The notes: generated by a model not told the origin, from the letters alone. Shown: positions 49,665 through 59,536, numbered from the stretch's first letter. The stretch: DNA of 64,000 bases from an uncultured Collinsella sp. (GCA_900545555.1 UQZI01000001.1:28055-92054); one strand, 5' to 3'. Numbers and translations are program-made.

Positions 49665-50856
49665 GACCGCGCTTCGCATGGCGTTGGCGCACCCGTTCTA
49701 CCTGCTCATCTATACGGTGTTCATCTCGCTCATGGGCGTATTCATCGCGGCTTCGGTGAGCTGGAACTCGTCGCAGCTTACCGAGTACAAGCCCTACGAC
49801 ACCAACGTGATCGTGGTCGACCGCGACAATAGCGACCTTTCGCGGGCACTTACCAAGCACCTGGGCTCACGCTTTGACCTGGTCACGGGCGTCGGCGACG
49901 ACACGTACGACCTTGCGGATGCGCTCGCCAAGAGCAACAGCGCCAAGGGCAGCGCCGATTGCGTGTTCTTTATCCCGGAGGGGTTTGAGGACGATCTTGT
50001 TGCAGCCGCCCGCGCGGGGGAGGCCCTGCCCAAACTCGACGTGACGTACGGCTCCGGCACCATGGCGGCAGCGCTTTCGTCTGCCGAGGCCTCGCGGTGG
50101 ATCTCGCTCGCGGGCGCTGCGGCCGCACTAGAGCCCGCTGCCTCCAACGGCGACGTCGCAAGGGCCGCCGAGCACGCGGCCGCAAAGCGCGCGGAGGTCC
50201 AGATCGAGCAGGTCAAGGTCGACTCGACTGCTGCTACCACGCTCGAGTCGTACTTCAACTTTGGCGCGTACGCGATCATCTCGTCGGTCATCGTGTCGGT
50301 GGGACTGGTGTTCTCGGGCATGAACGAGCCCGAGCGCGTGCGCCGCATGGATGCCAGCCCGGTCTCTGAGCGCCAGCGTTCGCTCGCTGTGTTCGCGGCC
50401 GCCGCCGTGCTCACCGTCTGCATCTGGCTCGTGTCGAGCATGATGGGCGTCGTGGGCTTTGCCAGCGCGGTTGCCGAGGTCGGCGTGGGTCGCGTGTGCC
50501 TGGCGCTGGCGGCAACGTTTGCCCTGGCGTGCACGCCGCTGGCTGTTGGCTTTACGCTGTCGAGCCTGGGCGCGCGCGAGGAGCTGCTCAACGGTGTGGG
50601 CAACCTGCTCGGCATGCTCATGACGTTTTTGGGCGGCGCCTGGATGCCGCTGTCGCTCATGGGCTCGGCCGTGCAGACGGTGGCGCACTTTGTGCCGACG
50701 TATTGGGTGAACGACGCGATCGGCAAGGCGCTCGCCGCGGACCTGACGTCCACCGTGCTGGGCGACATCGCCTGCGATCTGGGCGTCACGGTGCTCTTCG
50801 CCGCCGCCATCGCCGCCGTAGGCCTGGCCCTCGCCCACAACAAATCCCACGCCTAG
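49651..50856 (+). CDS. ABC-2 type permease 2
   Basis: This 401-residue protein mirrors permease 1: an N-terminal helix (FYLLIYTVFISLMGVFIAASV), an extracytoplasmic domain (about 45-195), and a C-terminal membrane block (YAIISSVIVSVGLVFSGMNEPERVRRMDASPVSERQRS onward). AAGGAG precedes ATG 49651 inside the previous gene. It probably forms a heterodimer with permease 1. The gap after it carries several family D palindromes. Confidence 0.85.
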   Translation: MSTFKTALRMALAHPFYLLIYTVFISLMGVFIAASVSWNSSQLTEYKPYDTNVIVVDRDNSDLSRALTKHLGSRFDLVTGVGDDTYDLADALAKSNSAKGSADCVFFIPEGFEDDLVAAARAGEALPKLDVTYGSGTMAAALSSAEASRWISLAGAAAALEPAASNGDVARAAEHAAAKRAEVQIEQVKVDSTAATTLESYFNFGAYAIISSVIVSVGLVFSGMNEPERVRRMDASPVSERQRSLAVFAAAAVLTVCIWLVSSMMGVVGFASAVAEVGVGRVCLALAATFALACTPLAVGFTLSSLGAREELLNGVGNLLGMLMTFLGGAWMPLSLMGSAVQTVAHFVPTYWVNDAIGKALAADLTSTVLGDIACDLGVTVLFAAAIAAVGLALAHNKSHA

Positions 50857-50863
50857 CCACCTA

Positions 50864-51049
50864 GTCATTGGGGACGTTCTTAAATGACCAGTCATTGGGG
50901 ACAGTCTTTGTCGATTCGCCGGGCCGCTGGTCGGGCTGGCAAGGACTGTCCCAATATGTCGGCACTTGGGGACGTTCCTTTCCTGCCGGCACTCATTGGG
51001 GACAGACTTAAATGAGCGATTTCACTCATTTAAGTCTGTCCCCAATGAG
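50864..51049. repeat. cluster of family D palindromes
   Basis: In order: GTCATTGGGGACG...AAATGAC (50864-50888); GTCATTGGGGACAGTC paired with GGACTGTCCCAATA (50891-50955); GGCACTTGGGGACG...TGCCGGCAC (50960-50991); and a perfect 25-bp inverted pair CTCATTGGGGACAGACTTAA.../complement (50992-51016 and 51025-51049, loop 8). It makes up most of the 290-bp gap. Confidence 0.85.
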
Positions 51050-51146
51050 TAGGTTGGAAAAAAGCCGTGCACGTCGCTTAAAAATAGTTCGCCCGGGTTT
51101 ACTATTAGCCTAGAAAAGTAGCAGAAGGCTAACAACGGGGGATAGC

Positions 51147-51860
51147 ATGGCGACAAAGCGTGCCTACGTCCAGGTCAACGGACTCAAGAAACACTACGGC
51201 GACGGCGATGCGCGCCTGACGGTACTCGACGGCATCGACACGTCCATCAACCGCGGCGAGATCTGCGTCATGCTGGGGCCCTCGGGCTCGGGCAAGTCGA
51301 CCTTTCTCAACCTGATCGGCGGCTTGGAGGATGCCGACGGCGGCTCCATCATGGTGGACGGCTGCGATCTCACGGCGCTCAAGCCCGCCGATCTGGGCGA
51401 GTACCGACGCCGCGAGCTGGGCTTTGTCTTCCAGTTCTACAACCTGGTGCCCGACCTTACCATCAAGGAAAACATCGAGGTCACGGCGCACCTGTCCAAA
51501 AACCCGCTCAATGTCGACGATCTGCTGCGCTCGCTGGGCCTCTACGAGCACCGCAACAAGTTTCCGCGCCAGGTCTCAGGTGGCCAGCAGCAGCGCTGCG
51601 CCATCGGCCGTGCGCTCGTCAAAAATCCGGGCCTGCTGCTGTGCGATGAGCCCACGGGCGCGCTCGACTACAAGACATCCAAGGAAATCTTGCGGCTCAT
51701 GGAGGATGTCAACCGCACCTACGGCTGCACCATCATCATTGTCACCCACAATGCCGCCATCGCGCGCATGGCAAATCGCGTGCTGCGCCTGCGCGACGGC
51801 CGCATCGTCGAGGACGAGCTCAACGAGTCACCCGTTGCGGCCGCCGATCTCGATTGGTAG
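51147..51860 (+). CDS. ABC ATPase of MacB/LolD type
   Basis: This 237-residue ATPase has Walker [10 protein letters not shown] (about 46-54), Q-loop [21 protein letters not shown], signature [16 protein letters not shown], Walker [13 protein letters not shown] and H-loop [15 protein letters not shown], all of the MacB/FtsE/LolD subfamily that works with FtsX-like permeases. The next gene encodes such a permease 8 bp downstream. GGGGGAT precedes the start. Confidence 0.92.
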   Translation: MATKRAYVQVNGLKKHYGDGDARLTVLDGIDTSINRGEICVMLGPSGSGKSTFLNLIGGLEDADGGSIMVDGCDLTALKPADLGEYRRRELGFVFQFYNLVPDLTIKENIEVTAHLSKNPLNVDDLLRSLGLYEHRNKFPRQVSGGQQQRCAIGRALVKNPGLLLCDEPTGALDYKTSKEILRLMEDVNRTYGCTIIIVTHNAAIARMANRVLRLRDGRIVEDELNESPVAAADLDW

Positions 51861-51868
51861 GCGACGCC

Positions 51869-54535
51869 ATGACACCTCTCGCAAAACGTCTCCCGCGCGA
51901 GCTGCGCCGCAATATCGGCAAGTACCTGGGCATCTTTTTGCTTATGTGCGGAAGCATCGCCCTTACCTCGGGCTTTTTGCTCGCGGCGCATTCCATCGGC
52001 TGCCTCATTGATGACATGCGCGAAGACTACACGATCGAGGACGGCCGCGTGACCACCTCCTTCGAGGCTACCAAAGACCAGCTCAAGGCCGCCGAGGATG
52101 CAGCCGGCGACGTCGGCGGCGTTACGTTCTACAAGAACTTCTCTATCGACGCCATCATCAAAAAGGCGGCTGGCGACGACGGCACCAAGCGCACCCTGCG
52201 CACCTACGCGCATCGCACCAAGGTTGACATTGCGTCCTACTGCGAAGGCAGGCAGCCCAAGACGGACGATGAGGTGGCAATCGACCGTGTCTTCGCCACC
52301 AACAACGACCTCGCCGTGGGCGATAAGGTCGAGCTTGAGGGCCGCACCTACACCATCTGCGGCATCATGACCCAGCCCGATAGCCAGGCGTTGTTCCTCG
52401 ACAATTCGGACTTTACGGTGAACACCATCACGTACGGCGTGGCCGAGGTCACCGACGCCGGCTTTGCCGCGCTTGAGGACGCCGGCGGCGCGCCTGCCTA
52501 CACCTACTCCTTTACCTTTACCGATCGCGACCTCCCCACCGCGGATCGCATCGATACGGAGCAGGATATGGTCGAGGCGCTGGCCGATGCCGATGCGCGC
52601 GTGGACGATCTGATCGATGCCGATTCCAATCAGGGCATTGGCTATGCGCGCGACGACGTCGACGGCGACTCCATGATGTGGATGACGCTGCTCGACATTA
52701 TCATCGTGATCATGGCGTTTGTCTTTGTGGTCCTTACCGACGCCACCATCGAGGAGGAGAGCGCCATTATCGGCACGCTGCTCGCCAGCGGCTATCGCCG
52801 TCGCGAGATCGTGCTGCATTACCTGGCACTTCCCGCCATCGTGGGCGTGCTCGCGGCACTTTTGGGAACCGCGCTCGGCGTTGCGTTCTTTACCGAGCCC
52901 ATGCGCGGTCTCTACTACGGCTCGTACAGCCTGCCGCCCTTCCAGGTGTACTGGAGCTGGGAGATCTTCGTGAAGTGTGCCGTGGTCCCCGCCGCTGCGC
53001 TCATCCTCATCACGCTGGTGGGCCTGCTTCGCAAGATGGGCAAGACGCCGTTGCAGTTCCTTCGTCACGAGGCGAGCGGCAAATCGGGCACCAAGCGCGG
53101 CCTGCAGCTGCCGGAGTGCATGGGCTTTGTCTCGCGCTTCCGCCTGCGCGTCTTCCTGCGCAACCTGGGCAACTTCGCCACGCTCTTCGTGGGCATTGCA
53201 TTCGCCTCGCTGCTGCTGCTCTTTGGCCTGGCGATTTTGCCCACGATGACGCACTACGCCGACAACCTCGAGACGAGCCTGGTCGCCGAGCATCAGTACA
53301 CACTCAAGGCGCCGCTGGAGCTCGAGGGCACTACCGAGGAGCGCGAGCAGTGGTCGGCACTCGAGCGCTTGCAGTCGGTTGACGGCGCGCTGCTTTCTGC
53401 CGCCCAGGATGCCGATGACGAGCTTGACGGCGCGGCCGATGCGGCGCAGACGGCAGCCGATGCCGCGACCGCATCTCCGTCTGCCGAGAGCCTGACCGCA
53501 GCGCAGGATGCGCTTGCCAAGGTCCAGGACAAGAAGGATGCGCTCTACGCGCGCCTTGACGATCTTGCCGATGCCCTCGGCTGCAACCGCGATGAGGCCA
53601 TCGATCTGATCGACAAGGCCTCTAAGATCGACACTGACAACGACGATATCCACCCGGTCAATACGACCGACAACGGCGCGGGCGCAATCGCGCAGGCCGA
53701 GAAATATGCCGTTCACCAGCTGCAGTACGACCGTGGCGACGGCAATGGCGAGGAGACGATTTCTGTCTACGGCATCTCGTCCGATTCGCGCTACTGGAAG
53801 GGCCTCAACATCGGCGATGGCCGCGTCGTCTTTGGCGGCGGTCTGCTCGATAAGTTTGGCTGGAGCGAGGGCCAGAAGGTCACGCTCAGCGACAAGTACG
53901 AGGGTGAGCATTATTCCTTTGAGTACGCGGGCAAGGACTGTGCCTGGGGCTCCAAGTCGGACATGAACATCTATATGAGTATCGACGACTTTAACGAGCT
54001 GTTCGACAACGACGCCGCCTACTTTAACGGCTATGTGAGCGACGAGAAGCTCGACCTCGACGCGCGCTACTTTGCCGGCGACACCACGCCCGACGACATG
54101 CGCGCCGTGGGTGACCAGTTCATCGGCATGATGAGCGACATGATCGGCATGATGGTCGGGCTCGCGGTGTTTATCTTCCTGCTGTTTATGTACCTGCTGA
54201 CCAAGGCTGTGATCGACCACAGCGCCCGTTCGATTGGCTACATGAAGGTCTTTGGCTATCGCGATAGCGAGATCTCGCATCTGTACATCCGCTCGATTAC
54301 GCTGTGCGTGGTGGCGTCGCTCGTGCTGAGCCTGCCGGTCATAATTGGTTCGCTCACGGCCATCTTCCGCTCTATGTTGCTCGCCTACAACGGCAATATC
54401 GAGATCTACGTGCCCGCTTGGTCCATGGCTGCATGCGTCGGCATTGGCTTTGCGACCTACCTGGTCGTGGCGCTGCTGCACACGCGCTCCATCAAGCGCG
54501 TCAGCCTGGCCGAAGCCCTCAAAGTCCAAGAGTAG
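51869..54535 (+). CDS. large FtsX-like ABC permease
   Basis: The 888-residue protein has an N-terminal membrane helix (about residues 18-42), an extracytoplasmic domain (about 45-265), three FtsX helices starting MMWMTLLDIIIVIMAFVFVVL (about 270-390), a further helix near 435-455, a second extracytoplasmic domain (about 470-740) and three terminal helices from GMMSDMIGMMVGLAVFIFLLF. The second domain contains an Ala/Asp-rich coiled-coil-like stretch (about 505-570). Such proteins often act as mechanotransmitters or peptide exporters. Its TAG stop is the first part of a family D repeat. Confidence 0.88.
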   Translation: MTPLAKRLPRELRRNIGKYLGIFLLMCGSIALTSGFLLAAHSIGCLIDDMREDYTIEDGRVTTSFEATKDQLKAAEDAAGDVGGVTFYKNFSIDAIIKKAAGDDGTKRTLRTYAHRTKVDIASYCEGRQPKTDDEVAIDRVFATNNDLAVGDKVELEGRTYTICGIMTQPDSQALFLDNSDFTVNTITYGVAEVTDAGFAALEDAGGAPAYTYSFTFTDRDLPTADRIDTEQDMVEALADADARVDDLIDADSNQGIGYARDDVDGDSMMWMTLLDIIIVIMAFVFVVLTDATIEEESAIIGTLLASGYRRREIVLHYLALPAIVGVLAALLGTALGVAFFTEPMRGLYYGSYSLPPFQVYWSWEIFVKCAVVPAAALILITLVGLLRKMGKTPLQFLRHEASGKSGTKRGLQLPECMGFVSRFRLRVFLRNLGNFATLFVGIAFASLLLLFGLAILPTMTHYADNLETSLVAEHQYTLKAPLELEGTTEEREQWSALERLQSVDGALLSAAQDADDELDGAADAAQTAADAATASPSAESLTAAQDALAKVQDKKDALYARLDDLADALGCNRDEAIDLIDKASKIDTDNDDIHPVNTTDNGAGAIAQAEKYAVHQLQYDRGDGNGEETISVYGISSDSRYWKGLNIGDGRVVFGGGLLDKFGWSEGQKVTLSDKYEGEHYSFEYAGKDCAWGSKSDMNIYMSIDDFNELFDNDAAYFNGYVSDEKLDLDARYFAGDTTPDDMRAVGDQFIGMMSDMIGMMVGLAVFIFLLFMYLLTKAVIDHSARSIGYMKVFGYRDSEISHLYIRSITLCVVASLVLSLPVIIGSLTAIFRSMLLAYNGNIEIYVPAWSMAACVGIGFATYLVVALLHTRSIKRVSLAEALKVQE

Positions 54536-54643
54536 TCATTGGGGACGTTCTTAAATGACTAGTCATCGGGGACAGTCTTTGCCGGATCGCCGGCTCGCTG
54601 GCCGGGCGGCAAGCACTCATTTAAGTCTGTCCCCAATGAGTGC
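54533..54643. repeat. family D palindromes after the FtsX-like gene
   Basis: TAGTCATTGGGGACG...AAATGAC (54533-54559), GTCATCGGGGACAGTC (from 54562), a GGC-rich stem (TTGCCGGATCGCCGGC... to GGGCGGCAAG), and GCACTCATTTAAGTCTGTCC...AATGAGTGC (54613-54643). The first three bases are the permease stop codon. Confidence 0.8.
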
Positions 54644-54663
54644 CTAGCGACTCGGCGTTGCGC

Positions 54664-54693
54664 TTGACTTCAACCCCACTTCAACGGTACCAT
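54664..54693 (+). promoter_or_regulatory. candidate promoter of the DUF362 gene
   Basis: TTGACT, 18 bp, TACCAT, 43 bp before the start. Confidence 0.45.
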
Positions 54694-54735
54694 CCTCTAT
54701 GTCTGTAACGCCATATAGACCGAGGGGATAGATAT

Positions 54736-55941
54736 ATGACCGCAACTGCACCCGCAGCACCCGCTAAGGTGTACTTCACCAACCTGCGCACGCATGCTCG
54801 CGAGAGCCAGCTCGACAAGCTCAAGCGCCTCATTCGCCGCGCCGGTATCGAGCAGATCGACTTTGAGAACAAGTTTGTCGCCATCAAGATTCACTTTGGC
54901 GAGCTGGGCAACCTGAGCTTTTTGCGCCCCAACTACGCCCGCGCCGTCGCGGACGTGGTGAAGGAGCTGGGCGGCAAGCCCTTCCTCACTGACTGCAATA
55001 CGCTCTATGTCGGTAGCCGCAAAAACGCGCTCGAGCACATCGACACCGCCTACCAGAACGGCTTTACCCCGTACGCCACAGGCTGCCAGATCATCATCGC
55101 CGACGGCCTCAAGGGTACCGACGAGGCACTCGTCCCGGTCGAGGGCGGCGAATACGTGCACGAGGCCAAGATCGGCCAGGCGCTCATGGACGCCGACATC
55201 GTGATCAGCCTCACCCACTTTAAGGGCCATGAGCAGGCCGGCTTTGGCGGCGCCATGAAGAACCTGGGCATGGGAGGCGGCAGCCGTGCCGGCAAGATGG
55301 AGCAGCATGCCGCCGGCAAGCCGAGCGTCGATACCACCAACTGCGTTGGCTGCCGTGCCTGCGAGAAGATATGCGCGCACAGCGCCATCACGTTTGACGG
55401 TACGCGTGAGCGCGAGCTTGCCAACGGCAGCACCCGCACGGTTCACGTGGCTACCATCGACCACGATCGCTGCGTGGGCTGCGGACGCTGCATTGCGGCG
55501 TGCAACCAGGACTGCATCAAGCCCGACTATGACGCCGCGGCCGACGTACTCAACTACAAGATCGCCGAGTATACGAAGGCCGTTGTCCAGGATCGCCCCA
55601 GCTTCCATATCTCGCTCGCCATGGACATCAGCCCCAACTGCGACTGCCATCCCGAGAATGACACGCCCATCGTCAACGACATCGGCATGTTCGCGAGCTT
55701 CGACCCGGTCGCCATCGACCAGGCCTGCGCCGATGCCGTCATGGCATCCGAGCCGCTGCCTAACACCGAGCTTACCGACAGCGCGGCCAAGATGGAGCAT
55801 AACCACGAGCATTTGGAGGGCGAGCAGGCCAAGGATCCCTTCTGCATCACGCATCCCGACACCGACTGGCGCGCGTGCATCGCGCATGCCGAGAAGATCG
55901 GCCTGGGCACGAGCAAGTACGAGCTCATTGAGGTCAAGTAG
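54736..55941 (+). CDS. DUF362 domain iron-sulfur protein
   Basis: This 401-residue protein has a DUF362 domain (residues about 1-190 and 290-390; KVYFTNLRTHARESQ, VAIKIHFGELGNLSFLRP, NTLYVGSRKNA, SLTHFKGHEQAGFGGAMKNLGMGGGSR) interrupted by a 2x[4Fe-4S] ferredoxin domain (TNCVGCRACEKICAH and DRCVGCGRCIAACNQDC). DUF362 proteins are widespread in anaerobes; their reaction is not established, although a redox or cluster role is likely. GAGGGGATAG precedes the start. It is monocistronic. Confidence 0.88.
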   Translation: MTATAPAAPAKVYFTNLRTHARESQLDKLKRLIRRAGIEQIDFENKFVAIKIHFGELGNLSFLRPNYARAVADVVKELGGKPFLTDCNTLYVGSRKNALEHIDTAYQNGFTPYATGCQIIIADGLKGTDEALVPVEGGEYVHEAKIGQALMDADIVISLTHFKGHEQAGFGGAMKNLGMGGGSRAGKMEQHAAGKPSVDTTNCVGCRACEKICAHSAITFDGTRERELANGSTRTVHVATIDHDRCVGCGRCIAACNQDCIKPDYDAAADVLNYKIAEYTKAVVQDRPSFHISLAMDISPNCDCHPENDTPIVNDIGMFASFDPVAIDQACADAVMASEPLPNTELTDSAAKMEHNHEHLEGEQAKDPFCITHPDTDWRACIAHAEKIGLGTSKYELIEVK

Positions 55942-55989
55942 CATCTAGCTATTGGACAAATCAAGCGCTTTTGTAGCGCAGCGTTAGCA

Positions 55990-56026
55990 AAAGCCGCCCG
56001 TGAGCACAGCGCTTGCGGGCGGCTTT
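55990..56026 (+). terminator. terminator of the DUF362 gene
   Basis: AAAGCCGCCCG and CGGGCGGCTTT form an 11-bp stem with a 15-nt loop, ending in TTTCC. Confidence 0.65.
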
Positions 56027-56027
56027 C

Positions 56028-56151
56028 CGGAAGTATGCGGCAAATTTCAAGACCGCCGAGCACACGACATTTTTTGGCAACAAAACCCCTGATAAATTGT
56101 TGGTAAAACTGCGGTCTGGTCGGCAGTTCCAGGATTTGCCGCATACTTCCG
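56028..56151. repeat. 124-bp foldback element J
   Basis: CGGAAGTATGCGGCAAAT (56028-56045) and ATTTGCCGCATACTTCCG (56134-56151) are perfect 18-bp inverted ends; an inner stem AGACCGC/GCGGTCT (56050-56056, 56111-56117) follows. The interior is AT-rich (CATTTTTTGGCAAC). A single copy is in the window. Confidence 0.8.
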
Positions 56152-56192
56152 AAAATAGGGGGTTAGATAAATCCCCAGACGCCGCTTTTTCC

Positions 56193-57158
56193 CTAAAAAT
56201 TCCTATCGAGGAAGTCGTCGACCGTATTCCAGTAGAGCTCGGGGTCAACTTGCGCGCTCTTGGCGTGGGTGGCGCCGTGGATAGTGAGCTTCTGTTTAAC
56301 CTTGCTGGCGCACGCCTCGTAGTTTTGGTCGAGCATACTGTACGGCACAAAGGTGTCCTGGTCGCCGTGGATAAACAGCATGGGAACCGTCGCGTGTTTG
56401 AGTTGCTCCACACTGCTCGCCTTATGAAAGTCGTAGCCCGCGCGCACGTTGCACACCAAGTTTGCTACATCGAGCAAAGGAAAGCTGGGCAGGCCAAATA
56501 CATCCTTGAGCTGCAGAGAAAACTCGTCCCAAACGCTTGTATAGCCGCAGTCCTCGATAATGCATTTCACATTTGCGGGCAGAGATTCCCCCGCTACGTT
56601 CATGGCAGTCGCCGCGCCCATCGACTCGCCAAAGACCAGGATGCGCGCCTCGGGGTCAGCCTGAACGATCCGCCCAATCCATGCAACGACATCGAGCCGC
56701 TCGGGCCAGCCCATGCCGATATAGTCGCCGCCGGAGCGTTCGTGGGCGCGGGCGGCGGGTGCGAGTACGTTCATGCCGCGGTCGTGGAATCGCTTGACGT
56801 ATCGGGCCATACCGATGGGCTCGTCGGTATATCCGTGCAGGCAGACGGCGTAGCCGTGTGTGCTCTCCGGGGCGGCAAAATACCAAGCGGCGAGCTCGGT
56901 CCCGTCATCTGCGGTGAGGTTGCTGCTCTCGCGATTCTCTTTAAACCACGCCCGCGCCTCGGTTTCCTCGGCATCCGGCTGCTCGCCCTTTTCGGCGTCC
57001 TTGCCGTCCTGCATCATCTTCATGGTGTATGGCGCGCGGGGATTCAGCGCGAAGTCAAACAGAAAGTTGCCGGCAAACCCCAGCAGCGCGACAACGAGCA
57101 CCAGCGCAACGACGCCGGCTATCTTGAGCTTTCGATGGGAACGTGCGTTTTGAGACAT
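56193..57158 (-). CDS. membrane-anchored alpha/beta hydrolase
   Basis: This 321-residue protein has an N-terminal membrane helix (about residues 12-32) and an alpha/beta hydrolase domain: GYAVCLHGYTDEPIGMARYV (oxyanion region), nucleophile Ser in VFGESMGAATAM, acid in FIHGDQDTFVPYSM and catalytic His in HGATHAKS. It resembles Bacillus YqkD/BAAT-type extracellular-facing hydrolases. The substrate is unknown. It is convergent with the DUF362 gene across element J. Confidence 0.87.
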   Translation of the reverse strand: MSQNARSHRKLKIAGVVALVLVVALLGFAGNFLFDFALNPRAPYTMKMMQDGKDAEKGEQPDAEETEARAWFKENRESSNLTADDGTELAAWYFAAPESTHGYAVCLHGYTDEPIGMARYVKRFHDRGMNVLAPAARAHERSGGDYIGMGWPERLDVVAWIGRIVQADPEARILVFGESMGAATAMNVAGESLPANVKCIIEDCGYTSVWDEFSLQLKDVFGLPSFPLLDVANLVCNVRAGYDFHKASSVEQLKHATVPMLFIHGDQDTFVPYSMLDQNYEACASKVKQKLTIHGATHAKSAQVDPELYWNTVDDFLDRNF

Positions 57159-57300
57159 AAGAAGCTTTCCTATAAGATGTTAATACATCAACATTTAATG
57201 CAAGCGCATTATGGACGTTTGCCGTTGATGCGTCAACAGGCAAAGAATGGGTAAACAAAGGGTCACGTATGGTGCAAATTTCGCACGCACCCAGACGCTT

Positions 57301-57309
57301 TGATATAGT
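57301..57309 (+). promoter_or_regulatory. extended -10 promoter of the HlyIII gene
   Basis: TGATATAGT, an extended -10 (TG-N-TATAGT), 36 bp before the start. No -35 match is seen. Confidence 0.5.
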
Positions 57310-57344
57310 GTTGAGAACTCTTTACGTTGGAGGATGTAACCGGC

Positions 57345-58028
57345 ATGTCCGATTCGAGCGACAGTTCCAAGCCGCGACCCAAGGCCGCGGCCGTTCCGCA
57401 CTACACGGTGGGCGAGGAGATTATGAACTCCGTCACCCATGGTGTCGGCTGCTTGCTGGGTATTGCGGGTCTGGTGCTCCTGATCGTATTCGCTGCACTG
57501 CGCGGCGGTGGCCCGGCCCACATGGCCGCGGCAATTGTCTATGGCGTCAGCATCATCCTCGAATACCTAGCCTCCACGCTCTACCATGCGATTCAACCCG
57601 CGCGCGCCAAGCGCGTGTTTCGCATCATCGACCACAGCTGCATCTACCTGCTCATAGCCGGCAGCTATACGCCGTTTTGCCTCATCACGCTCGCAAACGA
57701 CGGCGGCGCTGCGCTGTTCTTCGCCGTATGGGCCATCGCCATTATCGGCATCGCCCTCGAGTGCTTTATGCGCGAGCGTCAACCGCACTGGGTAAGCGGC
57801 CTGGTCTACCTGCTGATGGGCTGGCTCGTTGTCTTTAAGCTGCCCGAGCTTGTGGCGCTGCTGAATCCCGTGGCGCTTGCCCTGCTCGCCGTCGGCGGCG
57901 TGTGCTACACCGTGGGCGTGCCGTTCTATATCGCCAAAAATGTGCGCTACCTGCACAGCGTGTTTCACCTGTGGGTGCTCGCCGGCAGCATCTTCCAGTT
58001 CATGGCGGTGATTCTCTTCGTAATCTAG
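57345..58028 (+). CDS. HlyIII/PAQR family membrane protein
   Basis: This 227-residue protein has seven hydrophobic segments and the family motifs GEEIMNSVTHGVGCLLG (with conserved Ser and His), IILEYLASTLYHAIQ, RVFRIIDHSCIYLLIAGSYTPF (Asp and His) and LHSVFHLWVLAGS (His), which form the metal site of PAQR proteins. Despite the hemolysin III name, a membrane-homeostasis or hydrolase role is more likely. TTGGAGG at 57328 supports the ATG at 57345. The CNNM-type gene follows 110 bp later. Confidence 0.9.
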   Translation: MSDSSDSSKPRPKAAAVPHYTVGEEIMNSVTHGVGCLLGIAGLVLLIVFAALRGGGPAHMAAAIVYGVSIILEYLASTLYHAIQPARAKRVFRIIDHSCIYLLIAGSYTPFCLITLANDGGAALFFAVWAIAIIGIALECFMRERQPHWVSGLVYLLMGWLVVFKLPELVALLNPVALALLAVGGVCYTVGVPFYIAKNVRYLHSVFHLWVLAGSIFQFMAVILFVI

Positions 58029-58138
58029 CGACCACGCCTGCTCGCCCGCGTCCCCGTTTGGGCGACAGTGCAATTGCCGTATCAGCCACCAACGTTTTAC
58101 CCTGACGTCCCGAATCTTGGAGGTTCGAGAAACTCCCG

Positions 58139-59512
58139 ATGGACATAACCATCTCCCTTATCACCACCCTCGTTTTGACCCTCATCAACGGCTACTTCTC
58201 TATGTCCGAGATGGCGCTCACCACGGCCAAGCGCGCCGTGTTGGAGCACGATGCCGAGGAGGGCGACAAGCGCGCCGAGCGTGCCATTAAGCTGGCTGCC
58301 GACTCCGACCAGCTGCTCGCCACCATCCAGGTCGCCATCACGCTCGTGGGCTTCGCCTCGTCCGCCGTCGCCTCGACGAGCCTGTCCGACCCGCTCGCCA
58401 CGTGGCTCATGAGCTTTGGCATCGCGCCGCTCTCCGCCATCGCGCGCGGCCTGGCGCCGGTCATCATCACCGTCGCGGTCGCCTTCGTGTCCATCGTGAT
58501 CGGCGAGCTCGTCCCCAAGCGCATCGGCCTGGCCAATGCCGAGGGCGTGTCCAAGCAGGTCGTGGGCCCGCTTTCCGTGTTCCAGAAGATTGCTCGCCCG
58601 CTCGTGTGGCTGACTGGCGCTTGCTCCGATGGCCTGGCCCGTATCCTGCGCATCAAGAGTGCCGACGACCGCCAGAACGTCTCGGAAGAAGAGATCAAGT
58701 ACATGGTCTCGGAGCAGGACGACCTGCTCGACGAGGAAAAGCGCATGATTCACGAGATCTTCGACCTGGGCGACACCGTTGCCCGCGAGGTCATGGTGCC
58801 GCGCGTGGACACCACCATGTGCGAGGACGACGAGACAGTCGCCGACGTGCTGTCCACCATGCGCCAGACCGGCTTCAGCCGCATCCCCGTCTATCACGAG
58901 GACCCCGACAATGTCGCGGGCATCGCGCACATCAAGGACCTGATCCAGCCCGCGCTCGACGGCAAGGGCGACCAGCCCATTGCCGACTTTTTGCGCGACG
59001 CCACCTTTGTGCCCGATACCAAGGACATCCTGCCGCTGCTGTCCGAGATGCAGACCTCGCACGACCAGATCGTGGTCGTCGTGGACGAGTACGGCGGCAC
59101 GGCCGGCATCATCACCATCGAAGACATCGTCGAGGAGATCGTGGGCGAGATCGAGGATGAGTTCGACCCCGACAACAAGTATCTCACGCGCCTTTCGCGC
59201 CGCGAGTGGCTCGTTGATGGGCGTTTTTCGTGCGATGACGCGATTGAGCTTGGTTGGCCGCTCGAGGAAAGCGATGATTATGAAACCATCGCCGGCTGGA
59301 TCTTGGAGCTTTGCGACTCGGTGCCCGACATCGGAGAGGTGTTTGAGGTCGCGGGGTACAAGTTTAAAGTGCAGTCGATGCGTGGCCAGCGCATCTCGCT
59401 CATTCGCGTGATCGCTCCGGCCGAAACCGATAAGAAGGATTCCGAGTCTTCGGCAGAGAAGCCGGCGGCGTCGGGTGCGGGCTCTGTGGACCCGCACGAT
59501 GGCGACGAGTAG
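58139..59512 (+). CDS. CNNM/CorC family protein (DUF21, CBS pair, CorC_HlyC)
   Basis: This 457-residue protein has a DUF21 membrane domain (about residues 1-190, with NGYFSMSEMALTTAKRAVLE and a cluster of helices), a pair of CBS domains (about 205-330; VMVPRVDTTMCEDDETVADVL, FSRIPVYHEDPDNVAGIAHIKDL) and a C-terminal CorC_HlyC domain (about 345-435). Related proteins transport or regulate Mg2+/Co2+. A short acidic, Ser/Ala-rich tail ends the protein. The ribosome-binding site is about 14 bases away, longer than usual, and the next gene starts 24 bp later. Confidence 0.9.
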   Translation: MDITISLITTLVLTLINGYFSMSEMALTTAKRAVLEHDAEEGDKRAERAIKLAADSDQLLATIQVAITLVGFASSAVASTSLSDPLATWLMSFGIAPLSAIARGLAPVIITVAVAFVSIVIGELVPKRIGLANAEGVSKQVVGPLSVFQKIARPLVWLTGACSDGLARILRIKSADDRQNVSEEEIKYMVSEQDDLLDEEKRMIHEIFDLGDTVAREVMVPRVDTTMCEDDETVADVLSTMRQTGFSRIPVYHEDPDNVAGIAHIKDLIQPALDGKGDQPIADFLRDATFVPDTKDILPLLSEMQTSHDQIVVVVDEYGGTAGIITIEDIVEEIVGEIEDEFDPDNKYLTRLSRREWLVDGRFSCDDAIELGWPLEESDDYETIAGWILELCDSVPDIGEVFEVAGYKFKVQSMRGQRISLIRVIAPAETDKKDSESSAEKPAASGAGSVDPHDGDE

Positions 59513-59536
59513 GACAAGGAAGAGTAGGGGAGAGTT

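Noticed and set aside
51719..54529. 936-codon open frame antisense to the FtsX-like permease; similar long frames at 29160-31448, 47457-49679 and 58097-60658
   Set aside because: All mirror well-supported plus-strand genes and give His/Arg/Asp-rich products typical of reverse-strand readings of high-GC genes.
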